Source of the DNA: an uncultured Oscillospiraceae bacterium
GTDB taxonomy: Bacteria > Bacillota > Clostridia > Oscillospirales > Oscillospiraceae
Direction of reading: 5' to 3'
Assembly (NCBI GenBank): GCA_934565795.1
Contig: CAKTIM010000004.1
Location: 1 to 64,000, forward strand
Length of the DNA: 64,000 nucleotides
The notes below the pieces were generated by a model. The model made no database searches and had not been told where the DNA came from. It saw nothing but the letters and a program-made list of their open reading frames with translations. Position numbers and translations under genes: made by a program. This document shows, piece by piece, positions 1 to 8,232 of the stretch (the first letter of the stretch is position 1; the number at the start of each line of letters is the position of its first letter).

Positions 1-8
1 TCTTCCAT
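1..8 (-). CDS. Possible 5' end of a gene leaving the window
   Basis: On the minus strand an ATG at position 8 follows a GGGGGTG stretch about five bases upstream, and a TATAAT box lies at 30-35. This looks like the promoter, ribosome site and first codons of a gene that runs off the left edge. Only two to three codons are visible, so nothing can be said about the product. Confidence 0.3.
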
Positions 9-73
9 GTAAGCACCCCCGTTTCTTCTATTATAGCAGAAACTGGGGCGATTGGGTAGTTTTTTGACAGGCT

Positions 74-101
74 GAGCGGGGCGGCTTGGGCCGCCCCGCT
101 G
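74..101. terminator. GC-rich inverted repeat after the GH3 gene
   Basis: An 11-bp GC-rich perfect stem (AGCGGGGCGGC and its complement) with a short loop lies just past the stop of the GH3 gene. There is no T-run on the minus strand, so it is an imperfect intrinsic terminator or a processing/stability hairpin. Confidence 0.4.
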
Positions 102-118
102 TTGTGGGTGAGGGGGGA

Positions 119-2713
119 TTATTCCTGGCTGACGAAGCTGCGCAGGGGCATTCCGTCCAGGTAGGGGCCGGCTTCGGGGAAGCTGGCGCATTTCAGGTCG
201 GTTTCCAGCAGGCGCTGGGTGCAGCGCTGCAAATAGCCGATGGGCAGGCTTCCGTCCTTGACGGCGTCGATGATATCGGTGATGTTGCTGTCGCAGCCGG
301 GCATCTGCACGTCGTTGCCCGCGTATACGCACTGGGGGCTGGAGGCGCAGGGGTATTTCAGGTCGGGCTTGGCCAGGGCAGTGGCGACCTTCATGTTGCT
401 GGTGAACCAGTCGGTCATTACATAGCCCTTGAAGCCGCACTCCTCCCGGGCGTAGCAGGTGATGGAATCGTAGCAGTTGGCGCCGTGGACGCCGTTGATC
501 AGGTTGTAGCTGGTCATAATGGTCATGGGCTGGGAGGCCTGGATGCAGACGCCGAAGTTACGCAGGTAGATTTCCCGGATGGCCCGCTCCTTGATGTGGG
601 CGTTGCAGAACATGCGGTTGTCCTCCTGGTTGTTGGCGAAGTAGTGCTTGATGCTGGTGCCCACGCCGGGGTGCTTCTGCACGCCCCGCACGTCCGCCGC
701 CGCACACAGGCCGCTGAGCAGAGGATCCTCGGAGTAATATTCAAAGTTACGGCCGCACAGGGGGTTGCGGTGGATGTTCATGCCGGGGGCCAGCCAGACG
801 CGCACGCCGAAGGTTTCCATCTCCGCGCCCACCACGTCGCCGCATTTTTCAATCAGCTCCATGTCCCAGGAGCTTGCCAGCAGCCAGGCAATGGGGATGG
901 CGGTGCAGTACTGGTAGTAATCCGTCTCGCCGGGCTGCTTTTCGCCATAGGTCTCAGCTGCGCCGCCGATGGCCTGTGCGCCGGGCATCACATTGCCCTC
1001 GGCGTCGGTGCGGAAGTGGGGGAACAGGCGCAGACCGGCAGGGCCGTCCGCGTTGGTCATATCCCGCACGCCCCGGTAGGCCAGGTGCATGCTGGTCTCG
1101 CCCGCCGCGCCGGGGACGGCCTTGGAGGCCGCGCCGATGACGCTGTCGTTATCCCGGGCAGCGCCCACGCACATTTCGGCCATCTCCTCCACGGTCAGCT
1201 GGGCCACCAGCTGCTCCATGGTGTATGCGCCGCTGCGCACCTCCTCCATGGTGATCACATGGTCGGTGCCTGCGGGGGCCAGGGGGGCCGGTTCACCGGC
1301 ATAGGTCACGGTGACGGTGGGGATTTTGGCGGCGTCCAGGGCGATCACCTGCGCGCCTACCCGCTCCTCGGCCTCATGCTCCGGCATCCAGGGGGTGACG
1401 CCCAGGCTGGAGATTTCCTCGAATTCCCGATCCGGCGGGCAGATGTTCTTCACCTGCTTGGTGACGGCGGTTTCATTCAGATGCAGCAGGGCGGCAATGT
1501 GGGTATCCCGGCTGTGACGGCCGACGCGGATGACGTACTCGCCTGCCTCCAGCACGTAGGCGGCCTTGGCCGGGTCGTAGCTTTCCAGATTGGTCAGGTC
1601 AAAGCGGATGGTAAGCGTCTGGGCCTGCCCGGGCTGGAGCAGCCGGGTCTTGCCGAAGCCGCACAGCACCTGCATGGGCTTTTCCAGCCCCTGCCTGGGG
1701 GCGGAGCCGTAGACCTGCACCACCTCGCGGCCGGGATGCGCGCCGGTGTTTTTCACCTCCACGGCAACGGATACCTGGCGCTCGTCGGCGGAGGCGGAGA
1801 GGATGCGCTGGGTGAATTCCGTATAGTTCAGGCCGTAGCCGAAGGGGTAAACGGGGGTGACGTTGAAGGTATCAAAGTAGCGGTAGCCCACGAAGATACC
1901 GTCGGTATATTCCTCGTCGTGCCAGTCGCCGTTGTTGTGGCTGAAGGTGGGGGAGGAGGGGTAATCCATGTAGTCGGCGGCCCAGGTGTCCGTCAGGCGG
2001 CCGCTGGGAATGGATTTGCCCAGCAGCACATCGGCCACGATATGTCCGCCCATGTTGCCGCTCTGGGAGATCAGCAGGCAGGCGCTGATGCCGGGGATGG
2101 CCTTCAGGGTGGCGGCGTTGATGATGCCGCCCAGATTCAGCAGCAGGATCACATGGCTGTAGCTCTCGCCCAGGGCGGTGAGCAGCGCAATCTCCTCCGG
2201 GGTCAGCTCATAGTCGCCGGGGGCGGCGTAGCGGTCGCTGCCCTCGCCGGAGTTCCGGGCCAGGACGTAGATGGCCAGGTCCCCCTCGGCCTTCTGGAAG
2301 GGGGCCAGGGCCTTGGGAATGAAATGCTCGTTGAACATCACCAGAAAATCAGGCAGCCCCATTGCCTCCGCCCGCTGGTGGACGGCGGCCATATATGCCC
2401 CCATCTCCGCCTGGATGGCCTGATCCTGAGCGGCCAGCCAGTCCTTTGTGGTCACGGTGAAGCCGGCCGCCTCCAGGCCCTGCTCCACGGATACGCTGTA
2501 GCGGCTGTTGACCTCGCCGCTGCCGGTGCCGCCTTTGACGGTGGCGCGGGCGCCGTTGCCGTACAGGGCGACCTTCTGCGGCCCTGCCAGGGGCAGAATG
2601 CCGTCATTTTCCAATAGAACCATGCATTCGCCGGAAATGGCGCGGATAAAGTCGCTGTGGGCACGCTCGCTGGGGGTCACGTCGGGGGAGGTGTTGGCAT
2701 AGTAGTGCATCAT
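119..2713 (-). CDS. Glycoside hydrolase family 3, circularly permuted (beta-glucosidase-like)
   Basis: An 864-residue GH3 enzyme, probably a cytoplasmic exo-acting beta-glycosidase on oligosaccharides; no signal peptide is visible. The domain order is reversed. The GH3 alpha/beta sandwich domain comes first (GGTGSGEVNSRYSV near residue 61), then a fibronectin-III-like domain (about 300-390), then the TIM-barrel domain (ADGPAGLR near 555, KHYFANNQ near 697). The catalytic nucleophile is the Asp in VMTDW near 765, close to the C-terminus. This permuted order is known for some rumen enzymes (Ruminococcus albus, Butyrivibrio). The start has an AGGAGT ribosome site 8 bases upstream and its own promoter. 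The exact sugar specificity cannot be read from the sequence. Confidence 0.93.
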   Translation of the reverse strand: MMHYYANTSPDVTPSERAHSDFIRAISGECMVLLENDGILPLAGPQKVALYGNGARATVKGGTGSGEVNSRYSVSVEQGLEAAGFTVTTKDWLAAQDQAIQAEMGAYMAAVHQRAEAMGLPDFLVMFNEHFIPKALAPFQKAEGDLAIYVLARNSGEGSDRYAAPGDYELTPEEIALLTALGESYSHVILLLNLGGIINAATLKAIPGISACLLISQSGNMGGHIVADVLLGKSIPSGRLTDTWAADYMDYPSSPTFSHNNGDWHDEEYTDGIFVGYRYFDTFNVTPVYPFGYGLNYTEFTQRILSASADERQVSVAVEVKNTGAHPGREVVQVYGSAPRQGLEKPMQVLCGFGKTRLLQPGQAQTLTIRFDLTNLESYDPAKAAYVLEAGEYVIRVGRHSRDTHIAALLHLNETAVTKQVKNICPPDREFEEISSLGVTPWMPEHEAEERVGAQVIALDAAKIPTVTVTYAGEPAPLAPAGTDHVITMEEVRSGAYTMEQLVAQLTVEEMAEMCVGAARDNDSVIGAASKAVPGAAGETSMHLAYRGVRDMTNADGPAGLRLFPHFRTDAEGNVMPGAQAIGGAAETYGEKQPGETDYYQYCTAIPIAWLLASSWDMELIEKCGDVVGAEMETFGVRVWLAPGMNIHRNPLCGRNFEYYSEDPLLSGLCAAADVRGVQKHPGVGTSIKHYFANNQEDNRMFCNAHIKERAIREIYLRNFGVCIQASQPMTIMTSYNLINGVHGANCYDSITCYAREECGFKGYVMTDWFTSNMKVATALAKPDLKYPCASSPQCVYAGNDVQMPGCDSNITDIIDAVKDGSLPIGYLQRCTQRLLETDLKCASFPEAGPYLDGMPLRSFVSQE

Positions 2714-2778
2714 AGGGATGAACTCCTTTCAGGTAATTAAGACATGGCGAAGCGATATCAGCACATTTCTTGTTAATT

Positions 2779-2807
2779 ATTATACAAAATGTGATTAAAA
2801 AAATCAA
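2779..2807 (-). promoter_or_regulatory. Sigma-A promoter of the GH3 gene
   Basis: On the minus strand, TTGATT (2807-2802), a 17-bp spacer and TATAAT (2784-2779) precede the GH3 start by about 65 bases. It is divergent from the hydrolase promoter at 2826. Confidence 0.75.
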
Positions 2808-2825
2808 TGTATTTTGTGAAAATAC

Positions 2826-2854
2826 TTGAAAGCGCCCTTTTCAGATGGTATACT
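2826..2854 (+). promoter_or_regulatory. Sigma-A promoter of the alpha/beta hydrolase gene
   Basis: TTGAAA (2826-2831), a 17-bp spacer and TATACT (2849-2854). A start site near 2861 rules out the upstream in-frame ATG at 2845 and supports the ATG at 2902. Confidence 0.75.
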
Positions 2855-2901
2855 CGTCCTATCTCACAGAAATTGGAAGGACAGAAAGGACGGATCGATC
2901 G

Positions 2902-4887
2902 ATGAAACGAAAGCCTCTGTTTTGGGTGATTCTGCTGGCGCTGTTGCTGTGCGCGGCCATGGTGTGCATGGCCTTTGCCGACGGCCTGCAGCGCAGCGGC
3001 GGGGCGGTGACCGTCACCGACGGCGTGCTGCAAACGCAGAGTGGCAGCCTGGCCTACAAGCTCTATACGCCGCTGACCGCCACCGAGGCGCAGAAGGCCC
3101 CCGGCGTTCTGCTGCTCCACGGCTATCAGAACGACCACGAGACCTGCGCCGCCTATGCCATCGAGCTGTCCCGCCGGGGCGCGGTGGTGCTGGCGCTGGA
3201 CGAATACGGCCACGGCGGTACGGCCCTGGGCCTACGGGAGCGGGGCTATGTCAACCACAAGCTCAGCGTAAACTACGGCGCCCCCGGCAGCACCTTAAAG
3301 GACATCGGCGGCCCCATCCGCTACCGGGTGATGATGAATTTTTCCAACCTCTCGTTCTTTGACCCCCTGTACAGCCAGGACAGCCAGGGCAATCGGATCA
3401 CGGACAGCTCCTGCGGCGGCGTGGACGCCTACCGGCTGCTGGCGGAGCTTCCCAATGTGGACGATAGCCGCCTTGCCGTCAGCGGTCACTCCATGGGCAC
3501 CTGGAGCAGCTGGAGCGTGGCGGCGGCCTATGCCGGGACGGAGATTGCCCCCCGGGCCGTGGTGCTGCAATGCGGCGAGCTGTTCTTCCCCAGCGTGTAC
3601 GACAGTGAGCGCATTCATTTCAATAATGTGCTGCTGTTGCAGGCCAAGTACGATGAATTCAGTTACTTCCGGGATTACCAGAACAATGTGGACGAGGCGC
3701 TGCTGAAAAGCGACCTGCGGACGCAATTCCTGGGCACCGATGCCGGTCACGCCGCCTGGGATACTACCTTCGGCAGCTTTGAGGACGGCACCGCCCGGCG
3801 CATGGAGCTGCTGAATACCAATCACCGCCTGACCACCCACAACGCCAAGGGCCTGTCCGCCGCGATGAGCTGGCTGCACGAGGCCGTCGGCCTGCGCCTG
3901 GATATCCCGGCGCAGGAGCAGATTGCAATGGTCAAGGAATGGCTGACCTTTGCGGCCATGCTGCTGACCCTGTGCGCCATGTTCCCGCTGATGGAGCTGC
4001 TACTGCGCGTCCGGCTCCTGCGGGCGGCTGCCCAGCCCCTGCCCAGCGGGGATCATCTGGCCTCCGGGGGCAAATGGTGGAGGGGCGCGATCATCTCCAT
4101 CCTGATCGCGGGGCTGAGTTTCCCCTTTATGACCCAGCTGGGCCACGGCCTGCTGCCCCTGCCGGAGAACATTTTCCGCATGACCATCGGCAACGGCTTC
4201 GTCGCCTGGTATGCCCTGCTGATTCTGGTGATGCTGCTGACCAACGGCATCGCCCGCCGCAGCGCCAAAAAGCGGGGCCAGCTTCTGACCCTGCACGACA
4301 TGGGCCTGTCCTCTGCCCGGAAGCCGGAGCGGCTGGACTTGGGCATGTATGCGGCGAGCCTCGTGATCAGCGCCGCCATGGTGGGGCTGGTGTATGGGGT
4401 GAACGCCCTGTGCCAGTGGCGGTTTGACCTGGATCTGCGGTTCATCTGGCCCTTCTTCCGCCCCTTTACCCAGGCGCGGCTGGTGCAGTTCTGCGTGTAT
4501 TTCCCCATTTTTGCCCTGTTTTATCTGCTCAGCACCGGCAAGGTGTTTGCCATGCAGCGCACCAATGCGGCATATTTGCCGGGGGCGCGGGGCTTCTTCG
4601 GCTGCTGGTGGCGCAGCTTCCTGGTGATGGCCGGGGGACTGCTGCTGATCGTCCTGCTGGAGTACATCCCGTTCTTTGCCGGCATCGGCCCCGGCGCGGA
4701 TATCCTGTTCGGCTCCACCTTTGGCGGCCCCTTTATGTCGCTGCTGATCGTATTTGTGCCCCAGGTGCTGGTGTTCAGCCTGCTGGGCACCTACTGCTAC
4801 CGCCGCACCGGCAACGCCGCCGTGGGTGCGTTCACCACCGCCGCCCTGGCCTGCTGGATCGTCACCGGCGGCTCGGCCATGCTGTAA
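2902..4887 (+). CDS. Alpha/beta hydrolase fused to a polytopic membrane domain
   Basis: 661 residues. An N-terminal hydrophobic anchor (about 5-27) is followed by an alpha/beta-hydrolase domain with an HGYQN oxyanion motif near residue 72, the nucleophile elbow GHSMG near 194-198, and a likely catalytic His in DAGH near 280. From about residue 345 to the end there are roughly seven hydrophobic membrane segments. The hydrolase part should lie outside the membrane if the first segment is a signal anchor. The substrate is unknown: esterase, lipase or peptidase-like activities are all possible. The start is fixed by the promoter at 2826 and an AGAAAGGA site. The gene is monocistronic and divergent from the GH3 gene. 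Confidence 0.8.
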   Translation: MKRKPLFWVILLALLLCAAMVCMAFADGLQRSGGAVTVTDGVLQTQSGSLAYKLYTPLTATEAQKAPGVLLLHGYQNDHETCAAYAIELSRRGAVVLALDEYGHGGTALGLRERGYVNHKLSVNYGAPGSTLKDIGGPIRYRVMMNFSNLSFFDPLYSQDSQGNRITDSSCGGVDAYRLLAELPNVDDSRLAVSGHSMGTWSSWSVAAAYAGTEIAPRAVVLQCGELFFPSVYDSERIHFNNVLLLQAKYDEFSYFRDYQNNVDEALLKSDLRTQFLGTDAGHAAWDTTFGSFEDGTARRMELLNTNHRLTTHNAKGLSAAMSWLHEAVGLRLDIPAQEQIAMVKEWLTFAAMLLTLCAMFPLMELLLRVRLLRAAAQPLPSGDHLASGGKWWRGAIISILIAGLSFPFMTQLGHGLLPLPENIFRMTIGNGFVAWYALLILVMLLTNGIARRSAKKRGQLLTLHDMGLSSARKPERLDLGMYAASLVISAAMVGLVYGVNALCQWRFDLDLRFIWPFFRPFTQARLVQFCVYFPIFALFYLLSTGKVFAMQRTNAAYLPGARGFFGCWWRSFLVMAGGLLLIVLLEYIPFFAGIGPGADILFGSTFGGPFMSLLIVFVPQVLVFSLLGTYCYRRTGNAAVGAFTTAALACWIVTGGSAML

Positions 4888-4934
4888 GCTTCTCCGGCAC
4901 CCTTTCCCGGGCAATGTGCGGGGCCATAAAAATC

Positions 4935-4963
4935 TTGACAAAATTGTGAAAATATGGCATAAT
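4935..4963 (+). promoter_or_regulatory. Strong sigma-A promoter of the small secreted protein
   Basis: TTGACA (4935-4940), a 17-bp spacer and CATAAT (4958-4963), close to consensus, about 38 bases before the start codon. Confidence 0.8.
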
Positions 4964-5000
4964 GTACAAACATCAAACTTTTGAAAGGATGGAAACAACA

Positions 5001-5528
5001 ATGAAGAAACTGACCGCGATTCTCCTGGCGATGCTGATGCTCCTGGCGGTTCCCTTTGCCTATGCGGAGGAAGCCGAGGGCGAGACCGAGCCTCCCTTTG
5101 AGGGCGAGTGGGTGGACTTTGAGAGCTTCGTCATCTACCTGCCCACCAGCCTGTCCGAGTATGAGGTGTCCGATGAGCTGGCCGAGCAGGGCATCTACTA
5201 CATCCTGACCGACGAGGATCAGACCCACACCATTCAGTTCGCCTACACCCCGATGGAGAAGGACGCCTCCGAGGAGGAGCTGGCAGAAGGCTTCAAGGCC
5301 GCTTACGGTGAAGAGAATGTGTTCACCCTGGAGGCTGCCGACAAGATCATCCTCGGCTACGTGGATGCCGAGCACGACGCCACCTGCTTCGTGGTGAAGG
5401 ACCCCGTGGATCTGGGCGTGTATGTCTTTGCCTTCGTGCCCGCCTCCGACGGCGACTTCATGGAGACCGCCGGTGTAATCCTGGGCACCCTGACCTTCGC
5501 CGAAGCTGAGGCTGAGGACGCCGAGTAA
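5001..5528 (+). CDS. Small acidic secreted protein of unknown function
   Basis: 175 residues. A signal peptide is evident: MKK, a long hydrophobic core, then AYA before an acidic stretch (EEAEGETEP), with likely signal-peptidase I cleavage near residue 23. There is no lipobox Cys. The mature part is a compact, acidic mixed alpha/beta sequence with no motif I recognise. The AAAGGA ribosome site lies about 10 bases before this ATG; the earlier in-frame ATG at 4962 falls inside the -10 box. A near-consensus promoter and a strong terminator make it a short single-gene unit, probably well expressed. Confidence 0.8.
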   Translation: MKKLTAILLAMLMLLAVPFAYAEEAEGETEPPFEGEWVDFESFVIYLPTSLSEYEVSDELAEQGIYYILTDEDQTHTIQFAYTPMEKDASEEELAEGFKAAYGEENVFTLEAADKIILGYVDAEHDATCFVVKDPVDLGVYVFAFVPASDGDFMETAGVILGTLTFAEAEAEDAE

Positions 5529-5541
5529 TCCCCTTTCCTAC

Positions 5542-5577
5542 AAAAGCCCCGCAGCTTTAAAGGCCGCGGGGCTTTTT
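5542..5577 (+). terminator. Intrinsic terminator after the secreted-protein gene
   Basis: AAAAGCCCCGC pairs with GCGGGGCTTTT across a short loop and is followed by a T-run. Confidence 0.9.
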
Positions 5578-5638
5578 CATGGGGAAAAGCGAATATTTCC
5601 GGCTAAAATCCAGCGCTTTGGCTCTCAACAATTTGCAA

Positions 5639-5676
5639 AACGGCTGCACCCCTCCAACCGGGCGCAGCCGTTTCTA
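5639..5676. terminator. Hairpin with T-runs on both sides
   Basis: AAACGGCTGC pairs with GCAGCCGTTT around a C-rich loop. It sits between convergent transcription units and could terminate the minus-strand pseudouridine synthase transcript. Confidence 0.5.
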
Positions 5677-5688
5677 TTACCATTCCAG

Positions 5689-5985
5689 CCCGTAGGGGGC
5701 GGCAACCTGCCGACCCTCAACCCCACGGTTTCGATAGCAGTAAAGATGAACGTATACCGTAAAAGGATACATCCCCAAGCTTCCCTGTGCGGAGCACTGC
5801 CCCAAGGGAAGCTTTTGGAGAGCGCGGAAGCTGGTGCCATTCAACGCACTGCTGTCAAAACCACAACGTTGAGGGGCGACAAATTGCCGCCCCCTACGGA
5901 CTCAGTAACTTTTGGCGCATTCCACTCAACAAACTGCTATCGAAACCGTAACGTTGCGGGCGGCTGATATCCGCCCCTACCAAGC
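5689..5985 (+). repeat. Repeat family B, shortened copy
   Basis: About 300 bp of non-coding DNA. The left part (GGCAACCTGCCGACC, then an AGATGAACGTATA stretch and AAGCTTCCCTGTG) and the right part (GACAAATTGCCGCCCC, then GCGGGCGGCTGATATCCGC) match the ends of the ~590-bp elements at 22922 and 38957. The middle half is missing. It fills the gap between the secreted-protein gene and the pseudouridine synthase. Confidence 0.75.
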
Positions 5986-5994
5986 GAGGCCCCT

Positions 5995-6855
5995 TTATGG
6001 GAGCCTGGGTGCCATTTGGGAGTGGATGGTGATGTTGTTGCCGGTGATGGGGTGGGGGAAGGTGAGGCGTTGGGCGCATAGGAGTTGGGTGGGGATGCCC
6101 AGGGATTGGGAGAGGGCGGCGCTTTCGGGGGTGCCGTATTGGGGGTCGCCCAGGATGGGGCAGCCCAGATAGGCGCAGTGCAATCGGAGCTGGTGGGTGC
6201 GGCCGGTGATGGGATGCAGCTCCAGGCGGGTGATCTGGCCGTCGGATTCCAGCACCCGGTAGACCGTGCGGCAGGGCTTGCCCTCCGGGTCGATCCGGCG
6301 TAGGAGGCTGGGCAGCTCACAGCGGGCGATGGGGGCGGTCACCTCTCCCTGCGTTTCAGGGGGGCAGCCGCAGACCAGAGCCTGATAGGTCTTTTGCGGG
6401 TGGGCGGCCTGGAGCAGCGCGTGGACGTGGGAATTCTTGGCCAGCAGCACCACGCCGAAGGTATCCCGATCCAGGCGGGTCAGGGGATGGAAGGCGCTGT
6501 GCTGGCCGGTTTTCCGATAATAACCGGCTACCAGATTGGCCAGGGTGCCGTCGTTTTTGGCCCGGGAGGGGTGAATGAGCATCCCTGCGGGCTTATCCAC
6601 CGCCAGGAGCCAGTCATCCTCGTACAGGATGGAAAGCGGCCCGTCCTCCGCCGGATATTCCGGCGCTTCCTCCTCCAGCATGACGCAGATATGGTCGCCG
6701 GGCTGCACCGGGTAATCTGTGTGCCGGGGCTGGTCGTTGACGAAAAGGGCATTCTTCCATTTCAGCCGGTTTACCAGCCCGGCGGACATCCGAAGCTCCC
6801 GGCGCAGAAAGGAGGACAGTCGCCCCTCCCGCTGCGCCGTCAACCGTAGTTCCAT
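5995..6855 (-). CDS. RluA-family 23S rRNA/tRNA pseudouridine synthase
   Basis: 286 residues. An N-terminal S4-type RNA-binding region (about 10-70) is followed by the RluA-type catalytic domain. The signature TRLDRDTFG (near residue 130) contains the catalytic Asp. It isomerises a uridine in rRNA or tRNA to pseudouridine; which uridine cannot be told, since RluC/RluD/YlyB-type members look alike at this level. The GAGGAGGGA ribosome site lies 5 bases before the ATG. It lies downstream of rplT but beyond a strong terminator, so it depends on read-through or a promoter I could not identify. Confidence 0.88.
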   Translation of the reverse strand: MELRLTAQREGRLSSFLRRELRMSAGLVNRLKWKNALFVNDQPRHTDYPVQPGDHICVMLEEEAPEYPAEDGPLSILYEDDWLLAVDKPAGMLIHPSRAKNDGTLANLVAGYYRKTGQHSAFHPLTRLDRDTFGVVLLAKNSHVHALLQAAHPQKTYQALVCGCPPETQGEVTAPIARCELPSLLRRIDPEGKPCRTVYRVLESDGQITRLELHPITGRTHQLRLHCAYLGCPILGDPQYGTPESAALSQSLGIPTQLLCAQRLTFPHPITGNNITIHSQMAPRLP

Positions 6856-6876
6856 CGTAATCCCTCCTCATCGGGT

Positions 6877-6912
6877 AAAAAAAATCCCTGTCGGGGGTGC
6901 CGACAGGGATTG
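6877..6912 (-). terminator. Intrinsic terminator of the infC operon
   Basis: On the minus strand AATCCCTGTCGG pairs with CCGACAGGGATT and is followed by eight Ts, just after rplT. Confidence 0.92.
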
Positions 6913-6924
6913 ATGAAAGCAAGC

Positions 6925-7281
6925 TTACTTCAGGGCAGCCTTGGCCTTCTCGACCACAGCGGCGAAGGCGGCGTTGTCATGGATGGCCATTTCGGACAGG
7001 CTCTTGCGGTTCATGGTGATACCGGCCTTGTGGACACCGTTCATAAAGGTGGAGTAGTTCATGCCGAAGGGAGCCACGGCGGCGCTCAGGCGGGCGATCC
7101 ACATGGTACGGAACGCGCGCTTCTTCTGCTTGCGGCCTGCGAAAGCGTAGTTGCCGGACTTCATAACGGCCTGCTTGGCCATCTTGAAGTGCTTGGACTT
7201 GGAACCCCAGTAGCCCTTGGCCAGCTTCAGGGTAGCATTTCTTCTCTTGCGCGTCATCATTGCGCCTTTAACTCTTGCCAT
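6925..7281 (-). CDS. rplT: 50S ribosomal protein L20
   Basis: 118 residues, the usual length. It begins [20 protein letters not shown] and contains the typical [10 protein letters not shown] and [14 protein letters not shown] segments. It binds 23S rRNA early in 50S assembly. In Firmicutes L20 also represses its own operon through the infC leader; an attenuator-like leader is present here at 8053-8196. Third gene of infC-rpmI-rplT, 18 bases after rpmI. Confidence 0.98.
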   Translation of the reverse strand: MARVKGAMMTRKRRNATLKLAKGYWGSKSKHFKMAKQAVMKSGNYAFAGRKQKKRAFRTMWIARLSAAVAPFGMNYSTFMNGVHKAGITMNRKSLSEMAIHDNAAFAAVVEKAKAALK

Positions 7282-7299
7282 TTCTGTATCCTCCTATCC

Positions 7300-7497
7300 T
7301 TATTTGTACGGAATCATCTTCTTGATTGCATCCACATTGGTCACATCGGCGTATGTGGTTGCGCGCAGATGACGGGTACGCTTGGTGGTCTTCTTGGTGA
7401 GGATATGGGATTTGAAAGCCTGTGCTCTCTTCACCTTACCGGTCTTGGTCAGGTTGAATCTCTTTTTCGCACCGCTATGGGTTTTCAGCTTGGGCAT
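7300..7497 (-). CDS. rpmI: 50S ribosomal protein L35
   Basis: 65 residues, the expected length: a basic N-terminus [20 protein letters not shown] and a typical [15 protein letters not shown] segment. A structural protein of the large subunit. It lies between infC and rplT in the conserved order, with an AAGGAG ribosome site. Confidence 0.98.
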   Translation of the reverse strand: MPKLKTHSGAKKRFNLTKTGKVKRAQAFKSHILTKKTTKRTRHLRATTYADVTNVDAIKKMIPYK

Positions 7498-7533
7498 AAA
7501 TAGTTCTCCTTCCGTATCTGTAAATTGTGGGGT

Positions 7534-8052
7534 TTACTTGCTATTTTTCGGAGCCAGGAACATCGCCATGAAGCGACCCTCCAGCTTGGGATTTTTCTCC
7601 ATTGAAGCAATCTCAGCGCAGGCATCGGCAAAGTCCATCAGAAGCTTTTCACCCAGGTTGGTGTGAGCCATCTCGCGGCCGCGGAAGCGGACGCTGACCT
7701 TGACCCGGTTGCCGTCCTGCAGGAACTTCTGGGCGGCTTTGACCTTGGTGTTCAGATCGTTGGTGTCGATGCTGGGACTCATGCGGATCTCCTTGACCTC
7801 AACCACCCGCTGATTCTTCTTGGCCTCCTTCTCCCGCTTCTTCTGGTCGAAGCAGAACTTGGAGTAGTCCATGATCTTGCATACGGGGGGCACGGCGTTG
7901 GGGGAGATTTTCACAAGATCCATCCCCTGCTCCTCTGCCATGGCGTTGGCCTGGGCGGCGGAAACGATGCCCAGCTGTGCGCCGTCGGCGCCGATGAGCC
8001 GGATTTCCTTGTCCCGAATTTCCTCATTGAGCTGATGATCTAGTTTTGCGAT
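7534..8052 (-). CDS. infC: Translation initiation factor IF-3 (ATC start)
   Basis: 172 residues. IF-3 N domain (QLNEEIRDKEIRLIGADG), then the C domain (VKEIRMSPSIDTNDL, VSVRFRGREMAHTNLGEKLL). It binds 30S subunits and checks start-codon pairing. An upstream ATG would add 20 unrelated hydrophobic residues and span the leader terminator. A GGAGGT site (8066-8061) points, with 8 bases spacing, to ATC at 8052, giving the standard N-terminus (M)IAKLDHQLNEEI. Non-AUG starts of infC (AUU or AUC) are a known autoregulatory feature, since IF-3 discriminates against them. Confidence 0.95.
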   Translation of the reverse strand: MAKLDHQLNEEIRDKEIRLIGADGAQLGIVSAAQANAMAEEQGMDLVKISPNAVPPVCKIMDYSKFCFDQKKREKEAKKNQRVVEVKEIRMSPSIDTNDLNTKVKAAQKFLQDGNRVKVSVRFRGREMAHTNLGEKLLMDFADACAEIASMEKNPKLEGRFMAMFLAPKNSK

Positions 8053-8196
8053 GGTAAAGCACCTCCAAAAAAGCAGCAAAAAAACGGATGCCAAAGCATC
8101 CGCTACACGCAATCCATCCCACGCGGGAGGAAAGAGGCGTATCGACCGTTTCGCAATGTGCTTACGGTGAGGCGGATGTTCAGCCTTCTTGATTTA
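8053..8196 (-). ncRNA. infC leader, L20-leader-like attenuator
   Basis: A roughly 145-nt leader between the promoter and infC. It ends in an intrinsic terminator (8103-8078) placed before the ribosome site. An upstream segment, CATCCGCC (complement of 8171-8178), is nearly identical to the terminator's 3' arm GCATCCG, so it can pair with the 5' arm GCGGATGC and form an antiterminator. This is the logic expected for L20-controlled attenuation in Firmicutes. The L20 binding site itself was not modelled. Confidence 0.65.
8078..8103 (-). terminator. Conditional terminator in the infC leader
   Basis: Minus strand: GCGGATGC, loop TTTG, GCATCCG, then seven Ts. It lies 12 bases before the GGAGGT site of infC. 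Confidence 0.85.
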
Positions 8197-8203
8197 CCCA
8201 CGC

Positions 8204-8232
8204 ATTTTATCACATGAGAAACCCACTGTCAA
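8204..8232 (-). promoter_or_regulatory. Promoter of the infC-rpmI-rplT operon
   Basis: Minus strand TTGACA (8232-8227), a 17-bp spacer and TAAAAT (8209-8204). Near-consensus sigma-A promoter. Confidence 0.88.

Noticed and set aside
86..2617. Long plus-strand open frame opposite the GH3 gene
   Set aside because: It is a shadow of the high-GC GH3 gene: low-complexity Gly/Ala/His-rich translation, no ribosome site and no family resemblance. The same holds for the long antisense frames opposite recJ, glgP, ftsH, the ASKHA gene and the GTPase-NYN gene.
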